DNA from: Ectocarpus siliculosus
Lineage: Eukaryota > Sar > Phaeophyceae > Ectocarpales > Ectocarpaceae
Assembly: GCA_000310025.1 (NCBI GenBank)
Contig: FN649743.1
Coordinates: forward strand, 2,077,913 to 2,141,912
Length of the DNA stretch: 64,000 nucleotides
Reading direction: 5' to 3'
Within the stretch, counting starts at the first letter, position 1. The number at the start of each line of letters is the position of its first letter. Shown one piece after another: positions 24,398 through 35,603 of this stretch. Both the position numbers and the translations under genes were made by a program. The notes beneath the pieces are model-generated. The model made no database searches. It was not told where the DNA came from and saw only the letters and a program-made list of their open reading frames with translations.

Positions 24398-27300
24398 GTT
24401 CGGTGCCAGCTTGAGGAACATGAATCGTGTGTTTTACACCCGTTTAGGATACCCGCTACGTAATATTGTTCTTATTGCGAACGAGCGTGCGCACACACAT
24501 GGATGTACCATTACTTGCGTGAACATGTACGTACCATATGCATATATCCATGAGGAGAGCTCCAAAATGTTTCGTGTACTACATATTTCATCACCTGATG
24601 CCGCAGCAGTACGCAAAGAAAAAAGTTTCATTGCGTGAAGTGTTCATTTTTTTGGCGTCCACCGGCCTGAGAAGAAGCCACGAAGCACTCGTCATGAATT
24701 TAAAGCGCTCTTGTGTGCGTCTCCCTCTACCGCCCCACGTTTTAAGAAGTATTTTTCTGTGTGTGTACTTATTTTAGTAGATTTACCGTGTCTGGCGTTC
24801 ATTCCCACCCGACAAATGTATATATTCTGAAAAGTGAGGGATGGGGGGAAAGCAAAAAGCACCAACGCGGCCGGCTTCAGCAGCCTCAGCAGCCGCAGCG
24901 CGAGAAGTCATCACGATTTGTCTTCTATTTAGTCTCCCGTCCTCATGACCGTTGCATACCGCTGCTGCGACTGTAAGAACAGCGCAAGCTCGGCTTGCAG
25001 GTCTTTTCGCAAAAAGCGAGAAGAGAGGACCGTATGTAGGTATTGAGACCCCTGTAGTGGCCCCCCGAAAATATATTGATACCATGGGTCGGCACGCTTC
25101 CGTCCCACGTACCACCCCTCTTCTGCCGGACAACATTATTTCCTACATGCCAGGTACTAGTATTTTACCAGGTTTGCATATATATGAAGTGAGTTTCTTT
25201 GCCAGGCCAAGCTGTCTGCTGCTGCCGCGTGATATCTAGCTTATGGGATACTCGAAGTATATAGAGATGACGACGATCGTCGAACAATTCCACAATTCCG
25301 CATCATCGGTCGGTCTCCAGACGAAAAACAGCGAGGCAGCAGCACGCGTGCGTGGTATGCTGCTGGCTGCACAGATAAACCTGTTCTCTGTGAACCTACG
25401 CTGCTGTTCTTTCGGCCACGCTTGATGTTTCTACGGACAGCCCCCCCTAAGGTACGTTAGGCCGTCCTTTCCAGATTATGTATAATTTACGGTTGTTGTC
25501 GGCGTTTTGTACTCTGCGGGATCGATCATGTGTCTGTCCAATCAGGAGCGCACACGCCTAGCTGGCATGGGAGCATGTTGGTGGCTGCTTCGCACGAAAG
25601 GGCCTGTATCGATCAGCAGCAGCACGTACACGTATATAAATGCGCCAGTGGCTCTTTTTTTCTCGAACAGATCCCGCCGCCGCAAGCGGAGCGATAGATA
25701 GCGTGCACCCGTTTGTATGCGCGTATTTATTAATATATATCTAAATTAAAAGAGGGACTGCTGTGTGTTTAATCGAGGCTGTCTTTTAGGCGTACGCATG
25801 CGCGGAATATGAGTTGGTGATAATTGACGTCACCTCTTGGCCTCTGGTACGTCCAGCCTGCCCTGCCAGCCGCCGCCTTTTTCTGCACCTGTACCGTTGG
25901 GTCAAGCGGCAGCCACGAGCACCTTTATTTCTTTTTCTTTTTTGACGCCGCGTGCACTACTGCTGTGGGGTCTACAAAGCGGGCAGACGACTGCGTTTAG
26001 CAAGACGAGCTGGCTCCTAACTAGCCTCCCCATTGTTATTATGTTATTGTGCAGTAGAGGGAGGTGGTAATAGAAGAAATTTGCTTGTATTTGTTAGATC
26101 CACCATGTTTTTCGGTGTGCAGGAACAATAGACGCCTGACGCCCCAGGCGTGAAAGGGCGGGAGACTCGCTGCCGCGCATGTCGACTCTCTACGGAGTCT
26201 ACTTCAAACTCTTGGGAGGGAAAAACACCCGACGCCGACGTTGGTTTGCCCGCCCGTCGAACGTGCCTCTTGTCTCTCTCTTGTCTCGGAAGGCATGCTT
26301 GTTGCGACGCCCGGCACGTATGCATATATGATAGCTTCGATGGTTGCCACCGCCCGTGTTTCGCGCGGTCTCGTGTTTTTAGCACGCACGATCTCGCCGC
26401 AGGGTGTATCGTGGTTGCGTCCATGGACGGTAAACAGCAATATTTGCAACTTCATTGATTATTTGGTGGATTCCTGAAAGGTCGGGTGTGCATTTTTCTC
26501 GCTGCATCTGCTCGACCCTCCATATTTTTATTTCCTGTCTGCACGGGCGGGAACAAACCAGCGGTTATACACACCTAGGGACAAGAGTCGCCCCATTCAA
26601 GCTGATCGGCACCCCCATCCAACCGAACGAGGTTTTGTGACACGTATTCAACAATGAAAAATACATGTAAAATATACGTTATGGGTGTGTTTGGGCGGGT
26701 TTGTCGTTGAGCAAGCAGGGAGAAGAGAACTGCCATAATTTTTTACTTTTTATTTGTCAGTAATTTTTTCGGCGAGCTGACTACCTCGAGTATTTAATAT
26801 TACCAAATGTTAGTGTGTTTCCGGACGGTTTGTGCTGTAGGTAACATGCGCCGAATGTACAGATGCACGACGTATGTATATTACTATTGTTAATGTGTTT
26901 CCGGACCAGCGACACGTCGCCAGAAATCCCTACTGAGAGCTGTTTATTTTTAGTCTCCGCGCATGCACATGCATGTCAAATTGCCTCTGACTATTTTTTT
27001 TCTTTGGTGCTTCATACATGTAGAGACGCTAATCCCCGTAGCCATACGCAATAAACCTGCCCCGCTTGTTACGGTCGGTTTCGCGTCTTGTGCCTACGGC
27101 TGCAGCGATTGGCCATGTGCCCGAAAAGCCATAAAGGGAGAGCTGCTCAAGTACGGCACTCGGACGTGGACACATTTTGTAAACACCACGTTATATTTTC
27201 CGCGCAATTTCTCCGCGACAGGATGGGAGAACTTCGGCGTAGCTGCCGGTTCGGGGAGAGATTTTGACGTCGTTTGTTGCTCTTGCAGTTAAATGGCACG

Positions 27301-27500
27301 GAAACATACGCGGGGGTCCACGTGACCTCCGTGCAGCAATCATTGTTTGCCCTATTGCGCCCACCCGCCGGCACCGGTCTCCTCGTGTTATCTATATCCA
27401 TCCGCGTTCTCATGGTACCCGCTGCTACTCAGGCTTACGTCTCTCTGCCTTTTCTTGTGCTTGTGCTTGTGCTTATGCTTGTGCTTCCGTGCCCACGACC
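24398..27500. other. Intergenic, no gene recognised
   Basis: About 3.1 kb between the PH-domain gene and the kinase gene, AT-richer than the genes. Only short ORFs with no resemblance to known families. The kinase frame is open upstream of its Met from about 27264, so a spliced 5' exon ending in this region cannot be excluded. Confidence 0.45.
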
Positions 27501-30500
27501 ATGTGCCAAAAACAACGGCCGCGAATTGCGCTTCAGAATTTTGAGCCCCTGTCCGTGATCGGAGAGGGCCACTTCGGCAAGGTGTTGTTCGTGCGCTGGA
27601 ACAACGGCGCTACCATCTCCTCCTCCTCTTCAAGCACCGCTGCCACTAGCAGAAGCAGCAGCGGCAGCAGCAGCAGCAGCGGCGGCGGCGGCGGGAGAGA
27701 TAAAAGGCCCTCGGCGGCGGCGGCGGCGGGATTGTTTTCCTCCGCAGCGACGATCGACGAGGGAGCGGAAGAGGGGGGCGGCAGGGAAGGCGGCGGCTAT
27801 GCGATCGGCGAGGACGTCGACAAGGCCCGTGCCGACGAGGCCGAAACCGACGCCGAGGACGCCGACACCGACGCCGAGGCCGCGGACGCCACCACCAAGG
27901 CCGCGGACGCCACCACCAAGGCCAACACCATAGCCAACACCAAGCCGGCGTCCTCCTCCAAGTACAGCGATCGCACCGTGGAGGACTCGATCTCCCGCAG
28001 CGGCCGGCACGGCTGCGACCGCTACCTGGCGGTGAAGGAGGTGGCCCTCCACAAGGGCACCTCCCTGCCGGGAGTCCTCAACGAGCGGCAGATTCTGGGC
28101 GTCCTGCAGGAGCACCCCTTCGTCGTGACCCTCCGCTGCGCGTGGCGCAGGGGCAACTACCTGTACTACGGCCTGGACTTCCTGCCCGGGGCGGACCTGT
28201 TCGAGCTGTTCCGCCGCAACGCGATAAAGATGGACCTGCAGTCCGCCAGGGTGTACGGCGGGCAGGTGGCGCTCGCGCTGGAGCACCTGCACAACCACGG
28301 CATCTGCTACAGAGATCTCAAGGTGCGTGTTGTGTGTGTTGTTGTGTGTGTGTAAGCGTGCACTCGACGGGCGGTTGCTTGGGCGTTTGTTTTGTTTTGG
28401 TTCCGTATCTGACGTCCTCCAATTGGTTCTTGTGCTATTGTGTGCTCGTGCTGTGCACGGGTGTCTGGTTGTTATCGTGTTGGTCGCTGTGTCGGCGTCG
28501 ACTCTGTTCTATAGCCGTCGTTTGGGGTTCTGCGGCAGGTGGCAAGTCTTGTCTCTCGAGAGAAGGGACAACGCGAGCGCTTTACATCTGGTTATCCTGT
28601 ATTTGCTTGTGTTTTTGCTGGCGCGCCGTCTTGCTGTGCATTGTATGCGTAACCCACTTCAACTTGGAAACGGTTATGTGGACTACTTGACTATGCATAC
28701 ATCTGTAGCAAGACTGCACACAGATTTGTAAATTTTTCTCCATGGTTGGTCGAGGTTCGAACATCAAAAACACGTCTGCTGTGGGTTGGTCCAGCCTGCT
28801 TACTTTATTTTCAACTTGCATCACACCCTTTTGATGACACTGCAGTGCTCTCATCGAGCCCGCCCCGGAGCGACCCCTTGTATGCATGTGATGTTTTGCG
28901 TATCCCCGGCAAGCGCACTGGCTCAGGCAGCAGTCGAGTTAGATCACGCGTGGGCCTCAGCCTGCAGTGCCGGTAGGCTCTATCACCAAATACTATTTTT
29001 TGTCTGCCTTGGGCCTGTGTTCTCTTAGACCCGTCCTGTTGTGGTTTTTCATGTGGCCCATCACGCAGCGAACTCTGAAGGCTCCCCCCCCACCGGCTGA
29101 CCCCTTTTTTTTTCGTATCCTGCGTCGCCCCCCTCTGTGTGTTCCTTGCTCGTTCCTCGTTCTTTTTCCGCGATCATCTTACAACGCGTACACGGTACAT
29201 TGCTACGATGACGGCCTCCGTTGCCGCCGGCTCAAAAACGAACCATAAAAACAAATAAAAAATCGAACGAACGAACGAACGAACGAACGAACAAACAAAC
29301 AAACAAACGAACAGCCCGAGAACATCCTTGTCGACGCCAAAGGCCACCTGTGCCTGGCCGACATGGGCCTCAGCAAGATTTTGGGCACGGGCGAGAACGC
29401 GGTTCGGACGATGACGGTGTGCGGCACCAGGGCCTACCTGGCGCCCGAGATGGTCCTTCGCAAGCCCTACGGCCTGTCTGTGGACTTCTGGCAGTTCGGC
29501 TGCTTCGTCTACGAGCTCTACGCGGTGAGTTGTTGGTTGTGTTTGTCGTAGTTATTTATAGATATCCCGCCCTTTTTGTTTTTTTTTCCGTTGATCTCGT
29601 TTGGGAACACATCGTGTGGTATGATAGTGCGTGTTTATTGTTTCGTCGACCGCTGTCCGGCTGACCAATGAAAAAACGTCAGTCTCGGTGCGGCTGAAAA
29701 AAAAAAACTTTTTAAGGTCGTGTTGTGTGTGCTTTTGTTTGATTGGCATCGACCGCGCTACTGCTGTGTAGCTGTGTACCTGACACTCCAGCGTTTGCAT
29801 CAGCAGCAGCACCAGGTGTTTCGTGTGACCCGCAAAGCCACTCGCTCTGGCCTACTCCTGCCCTGACGTGACGCCTCCATCGCGAACAAGTAATAGTGGT
29901 GGTGGTAGTGGAGTGTCTAGTGCGAGCGCATTTCTGGTGGTGGAAGGAATTTGGGCTATAATGACCGTTGATGCTTAGATACCGATCCCCAACTCCGAAC
30001 AAAACTCGGCCTCTTTCAAGTAAACGCGGCGTTCATATAATACCCGACGGAGCACGTTTCTTTGTTCATGTCGTGACCCTCCCCCTCCTTCCGACGTAAA
30101 AAATTCTCCCTCCACAGGGCCACTCCCCCTTCTGGAAGCCGAGGTCCGGTCCCCCGGGCCGCTCGCACGACCAGACCGTGGCCCTCATCCTGGCTGGCGA
30201 GATCCACTTCCCGAGATCCATCGGCCCCGTCGCCAAGGCCCTGATCAAGGACCTCTTGGGCAAGGAGGTGGAGGCCCGCCTTGGCTGCAGGCCTTCTTCT
30301 CCCTCCTCCTCGTCCGTCCCGCCGCCGCCGGCAGCACCGGCTTCTTCCGCTGCAGCGGCGGGGGCGGCGGGGGGCAGCAGCAGGGGCCCCGGGACGTTGG
30401 CCGCGCGGCCCGCCGCCGCCGCCGGGGGCTGGCTCAGCGTCAAGCAGCACGGGTTCTTCAAGGACATGGACTGGGAGGCGCTGCTGAGGGGGGACGTGGC

Positions 30501-30672
30501 CGCGCCGATCAAGCCCGCGGGGATGGGGCGGAGCATGGTGGGCAACTTCGCGAGGGAGTACACGAGGCAGCGCGCGGGGTGGGGCGGGGACCAGCAGGAG
30601 CTGCGCGACGTGGCCGAGAAGGAGGGGCTGTTCAAGCGAGAGCTCATGGGCTTCGACTTCGTGCGCGGTTGA
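27501..30672 (+). CDS. AGC-family serine/threonine protein kinase
   Basis: Three exons, 27501..28322, 29315..29524 and 30118..30672, all phase 0; 528 residues. The lead-in IALQNFEPL and glycine loop IGEGHFGKV (20-28) are AGC-like. The ATP-binding Lys is in YLAVKEV (about 179), the helix-C Glu in NERQI (about 195), the catalytic loop is YRDLKPEN, the metal-binding motif is ADMG instead of DFG (about 290), and the activation segment is TVCGTRAYLAPE. Subdomain IX reads SVDFWQFGCFVYELYAGHSPF. The C-terminal extension has FFKDMDWEALL, then IKP, and ends at FKRELMGFDFVRG, like AGC tails. About 135 low-complexity residues (Ser-, Gly- and Asp/Ala/Thr-rich) lie between the glycine loop and the Lys, and another insertion of about 45 residues follows EARLG. 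The subfamily cannot be fixed from the sequence alone. Confidence 0.87.
29265..29314. repeat. (GAAC)n/(AAAC)n microsatellite ending in a splice acceptor
   Basis: Tandem GAAC then AAAC tetranucleotides run directly into ACAG, the acceptor of kinase exon 2. There is no pyrimidine tract next to this acceptor. Confidence 0.9.
29645..29760 (+). repeat. Dispersed short repeat (GGCTGACCAATGAAAA family), copy 1
   Basis: In kinase intron 2: GGCTGACCAATGAAAA, then CGTCAGTCT and GTGCGGCTGAAAA, followed by GCATCGACCGCGCTA at 29744. The same motifs recur at about 59575-59650 on the minus strand and twice at 60045-60195 on the plus strand. Confidence 0.8.
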
Positions 30673-33233
30673 CCGATCGGCCGGTAGAACACGGGATTTA
30701 TTTCGAGTCTGTTGATATATGTATGTTTTTTTTCGGTGTGTGTGGTTTGTCTGTGAGTGTGTGTGTGTGTGTGTTTTGATGCTAGTTTCGGTCGGCTCCT
30801 GAGAAGGGAGACAGAATTGTGGCGGGCTCTCTCGACTAGACAACAGAGGCGAATCTGAATTTGGGGGGGGGGGCGGGGGGGAGGGGCTGCCCTAGATTTG
30901 TTGTGCTTGTGTTTTGCGGCCTCCCTTTCTTGCCCTCGACATTCCAGCCAACCAATCGCGTTTCCGAATTGAGTATTGGACGATGTACCACGTTGTTACA
31001 GACCACCCGCGGGTCTTCATTCACCCAAGCACGTAGCCTACGTTTTTGCTTCAGCGTCGGTGGATGTCTTGTGGCCGTGTTTGTTGCATGTCGATCCAGG
31101 CCCATCTAATACGCCTAAAAAAGCAAGCAGTAAGTGCCACATATCCTACGGCGGTCTCTTAAGAAGGGCAGCAACGCGAAGTTGCAGGCTTTTCCCGGCC
31201 TCCGTTTCGAGAGTTTCGTGTGTGTGTGTGCCGTGTGCCGTGTGCCGTGTGCTGTGGGGCTCGCGTCCGGTTCCGGGTCCGGTAGGATTTTTGGATGGAA
31301 CCTTACGTTTTTTCTCAGCACGCAATAACGACACTTTGTATTGGCGTTGATTGATTGGTGTTTGCGTGGATTGTTCGCTGTTGTGCTGACTTGCGTCAGC
31401 AGCAGCAGAGGATGATTGCGCAGATTTTGGGTTGTGCTTGTTGTGCTGACTTGAATCAGCAGCAGCAGGATCAGCAGCAGTGCGGCAGCGCCGAAGAAGA
31501 GATGGAGTCTTTGTACGTGTACAATATGTCTTGTGCTGTAGACCAGCGGACGAAGTGCGGTGCTGTCCCACCGTTCGGTTGTGTGTGTGCGCGCACGACG
31601 ACCCTTACGTACCACCGATAGGACCATTTTTGTTTTCGTTTTTTTTGTTTTTGTTTGCTAGTTCCATTCCGGTGGGTGTGTCGGTGTCGGTTTTGTTGTC
31701 GGGTGTTTTGCCACTCTGGCGCACGCGAGCGAGACACTGCTCACTCATTATATTCTCTCTTATGATATATTATTGTCGTTGGTCCACTACTATTGTAGTG
31801 CGGGGTTAGCGATCAATCACCTCGTCCCCGCGCGATTATTTGCCCTTTTTTTGTTTGTTTGTCGTCTTGTTTTGTGTCTTCCCCCCCTGTGGCAGTAGAG
31901 TAGGCGCCTCCGTCGATATTCGTTTTTTGGAGGGGGGAGAGCGTTTGGGATTTTGTCGGTTCCGCGATTTTGCGTAGCGCTACCACTGTTAGTGTTGTAG
32001 AAGCTGCACCTTGTGCTCGCTAAGCGTGCTTGCCAGCTGCTGCTTTTCCAACACCGCAGCAGCAGCAGCAGCAAGTGCCCTCACGGCCGTGTCTTGGTTG
32101 GTGGGAGAGGCCGCGCTCGTTTTGGTCGTGCACTTTTTGCGAGTGGCAGCCTGTTGCTGCGGCGGGGGCCATGCTCTTGTCATCCTATTGCTGGAGGGAT
32201 GGCAAGGTGTGTGTTCTGATTGTTTCTGCTCCTGCTTCTGCTGCTGCTGGCAGGTCGGTCTGCGTTTTGTTGTCTGCAGGACGCGTTGTCATGCCTCCCC
32301 TTTCCTTGTTGACGGGATTTTTTTGGGAACTTTCTTCTTGAGGAAAGAACCTCGTGCATGCATGGCGCCTCTCCTTCGTAGGTTTGCGACAAGATGTTGG
32401 GTGGTTTTGTGCGACGTGTGGGGGTGGGTGTGGACGTAGGGAAAAGGGTCCGCGGCCAAAGGGGGGCGTCTTGTTGGGAGTAGGAAGATATACCATGGAA
32501 ACGAAAAAAAATTAAAGCGGGCAAATAAAAAGTTGTAGACTGGTCTAATAGTACAGTAAACATGCTTTGGATGATTTTGATTACCTGTACCGGCTCGTGT
32601 TGGTGTAGACGACGGGCAGAGGTTGGCGAGAGGCGAGCATTCCCTTCGGGTGCCTGGCTTTTCATTTTTTTTTTGCGTTTGCGTTGGTTGCTGCCTCACA
32701 GCAAGAAAGTGCTCGTAGGAGTACGGTATCGCAAATAGAGAGCAGCTTATACGATGTAGAAAGCGCTGCTCGTTGATTGGATGGTGGTAACGTTTTTTCT
32801 TCTTTTCCCTCCATCTTTTTTTGGTTGTGTTTTTGCTTCCCGCCCACCTGTTGGTGGTTGTTTGGTGGCGGGTCTAAGGGTAGAAAAGCATGATCGTGAT
32901 CCTTCCTTGTTGGGTGGTTTTTTCTTGATCCGGGTGCGCAGATATTGTGCAAGGTTGTGGCTGGGGGTCTGTGAAGAAGAACGGGCGTCTCTCTTTGGCT
33001 GTGGAGAAGAGGAGACCACGGTGGTATCGGTAGCGTCATGGGCGTGGCCGTTGCCTCAGATATTGATGGCGGTACATTTCTTGCATGTCTTGCCAAACAC
33101 ATACAATACATGATTTCTTGAAGAAACCCGTGCACAGAAGACAAGAACGTTCTTCGGCGGACGTTGGGGAAGAGAGATGGAACCCCCTTTTGTCAAGGTT
33201 CTCATCTCAAAATATATTACCCCCCACACAACA
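30673..33233. other. Intergenic, no gene recognised
   Basis: About 2.5 kb after the kinase gene. It begins with the likely 3' UTR (GT run at 30755-30775). A duplicated patch lies at 31380-31470 (TTGTGCTGACTTG, two units, each followed by CAGCAGCAG). CTG/CAG-rich stretches occur at 32040-32080 and 32225-32255. No ORF resembles a known protein. Confidence 0.45.
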
Positions 33234-33650
33234 TTTTTGCGGTAACCATGAGTGGTGATCGAGTAGATCATGTTGTGCGGGGTTGAGAACCCTCACTCCG
33301 CGCCAAAAAGGATAACCGCATCACGTTGTGTTCAATTGGTCAAGCACCCTCGGGGCAGTCACACAGTGCTTCTAACTGTCTCTGGAAGTGAAAGCACCAG
33401 GAAAAAATAAATAATGTCATACGGAGCTGTCATCCGTACGCAAGGATGTAAGCACAAGATGCCGAACACCCTTAGCAGGATGCAGCGCACCCTTCATGCG
33501 ACTTGCCGAATACCTCACGGCGCTTCGCGCTTGGTGATGTGAGAGCCTGGTCCGGTGAGAACCCGGCGTGCTCCGTCCCGGTTTTGTAGGGATGCGAGGT
33601 CAATGGTCTATCGACTACGGCATGCACGACTGTGATTACACCCCCCCACC
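33234..33650 (+). mobile_element. SINE-like element, copy 1 (oligo-C tail at right)
   Basis: About 415 bp, repeated in inverted orientation at 40291-40314 plus 41625-42002 with roughly 85% identity by eye. The right end reads GGTCAATGGTCT, then GGCATGCA, then a C-rich tail, the same order as the 3' end of the LINE in this window. On the opposite strand the same stretch has a tRNA-like look (TAGACCATTGACC and GGGTTCTCACC about 45 bp apart), a weak hint of a polymerase III promoter. No coding potential. Confidence 0.7.
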
Positions 33651-33769
33651 CCCCACTCATGCGCTCACACATGTGTAAATTTCGGATTGGCTCTGTTGGC
33701 AAAGCGCTGTACAACAGCAACCCCAAATATAGCCCCCACGACGTGTGCGCTACAAAACAAACGCGCGAC

Positions 33770-34830
33770 GCATGGTCGAGTGGAGTGAGGATAGCTGCAC
33801 AATATTTGGATATCNNNNNNNNNNNNNNNNNNNNNNNNNNNNNNNNNNNNNNNNNNNNNNNNNNNNNNNNNNNNNNNNNNNNNNNNNNNNNNNNNNNNNN
33901 NNNNNNNNNNNNNNNNNNNNNNNNNNNNNNNNNNCAAGCATCAGTCAATTTATGAGATAGCTGCATACTGAAACTCCAATGACTGATTGGTGTGCGAGAG
34001 TGCCTTACACAACTCGCAAGGATAGCTGTATCATGAAACCTCACAGGTGGATTGATGTTTGTTTGAGATTGCCCAACACATAGATAGGCGCGTTGAGTGA
34101 GGGTAGCTGCATACTGAAACCTCACGGGTTGATGGTTGCTTGGGATTGCCGGACACATAGACGCGTTGAGTGAGGATAGCTGCATACTGAAACTCCAATG
34201 ACTGATTGGTGTGCGAGAGTGCCTTACACAACTCGTAAGGATAGCTGTATCATGAAACCTCACAGGTGGATTGATGTTTGTTTGAGATTGCCCAACACAT
34301 AGATAGACGCGTTGAGTGAGGGTAGCTGCATACTGAAACCTCACATACTGAAACCTCACGGGTTGATGGTTGCTTGGGATTGCCGGACACATAGACGCGT
34401 TGAGTGAGGATAGCTGCATACTGAAACTCCAATGACTGATTGGTGTGCGAGAGTGCCTTACACAACTCGTAAGGATAGCTGTATCATGAAACCTCACAGG
34501 TGGATTGATGTTTGTTTGAGATTGCCCAACACATAGATAGACGCGTTGAGTGAGGGTAGCTGCATACTGAAACCTCACATACTGAAACCTCACGGGTTGA
34601 TGGTTGCTTGGGATTGCCGGATACATAGACGCGTTGAGTGAGGATAGTTGCACACTGAAACCTCACGGGTGGATTGGTGTTTGAGACGCCAGGACACATA
34701 GACGTGTTGAGTGAGGATAGCTACATACGGACACCTCATGGTTGATTGTTGTTTGAGATTGCCGGACACATAGACGCGTTGAGTGGAGGGTGCTGCATAA
34801 TGAAAACCCACAAGTAACATAGTGCAGCAT
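33770..34830. repeat. Satellite array with three-unit higher-order structure, broken by a 120-N gap
   Basis: Basic units of about 73 bp read GATAGCTGCATACTGAAAC, a variable middle, then TAGACGCGTTGAGTGAG. Three unit types alternate in a fixed order. The composite repeats at 219 bp (34021 to 34240) and 234 bp (34240 to 34474); the 15-bp difference is an internal duplication of CATACTGAAACCTCA. N fills 33815-33934. The right end decays into diverged single units (34640-34800). Both periods are divisible by three, and the minus strand is open over most of the array; this looks like a property of the satellite, not a gene. Confidence 0.9.
33815..33934. other. Assembly gap (120 N)
   Basis: Unresolved bases inside the satellite array; sequence on both sides belongs to the same repeat. 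Confidence 0.98.
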
Positions 34831-35603
34831 TATGAAAACCCGATCCCGTACCCGACCCCCCCTGGAAATAGAGCCCCCCCCCTCCCCTCACCCCCCTCTC
34901 TCCCTCCCCCAGAGTCAGAGGGGGGCACAGTCCAAAATAGGCGCAAGCCTACCCAAGGTTAATGCCTATTCAGATACTAGTCTCCATTAGGCGGTGGAGG
35001 ACTTCAGAGTTAAGACACCCCGAAACTCTCCGGCGTGAGATCCAAAATTGATCGGACGGTGAAGGGGGGGGGGTGTTCGTTGCCGGAGGTGGATCTAAAA
35101 AACATGGAGCCACCAAAGCAAAGCGTATTTACTCACGTCGAGAACAGACTGACAAACGAATGACCAACCACGCAAGAAATGCGGAGTTAGATCTATGTGC
35201 GGCACGCACAATGCATTGTTTTTCGATTGGAGAGAGGCGAGTAAAAGCAGTAGGGAATTGTTGGCCAAACTTTCGGCTGATAGGTCTACTCGGGAGCGTA
35301 AGTGGGGTAGCAACCCATGGTGGAGCGTATATGAGAAGCTGGACGTTGGTGTACGCTCCATCTCGGCGTGTGAGTAGGATCTTGGGCTATGCAAGTCATC
35401 CCTGAACTTATTGTGGTGAAAATGGCCTCCCAGGAGGAAAGTAGCCTGTACCGCGGGAGTTCGGAGATGATGAATTGAGTGGTCGGGGGACATCTGGGCG
35501 TTTACTAAGCAGAGCGCCAGGCACAAGACTGGGATACTTGTGCCAGGAGGTGGGAACTTGGATGTAGACTACGAGCCCATGTTGGAGGCGTTATTTAGCG
35601 CCG

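Noticed and set aside
33472-34653. 393-codon minus-strand ORF
   Set aside because: It runs through the satellite array and the N gap; its protein repeats simply mirror the satellite, whose period is a multiple of three.
33770-34830. CRISPR-like spacing of repeats
   Set aside because: Repeats are long, imperfect and arranged head to tail without unique spacers; the genome is eukaryotic.
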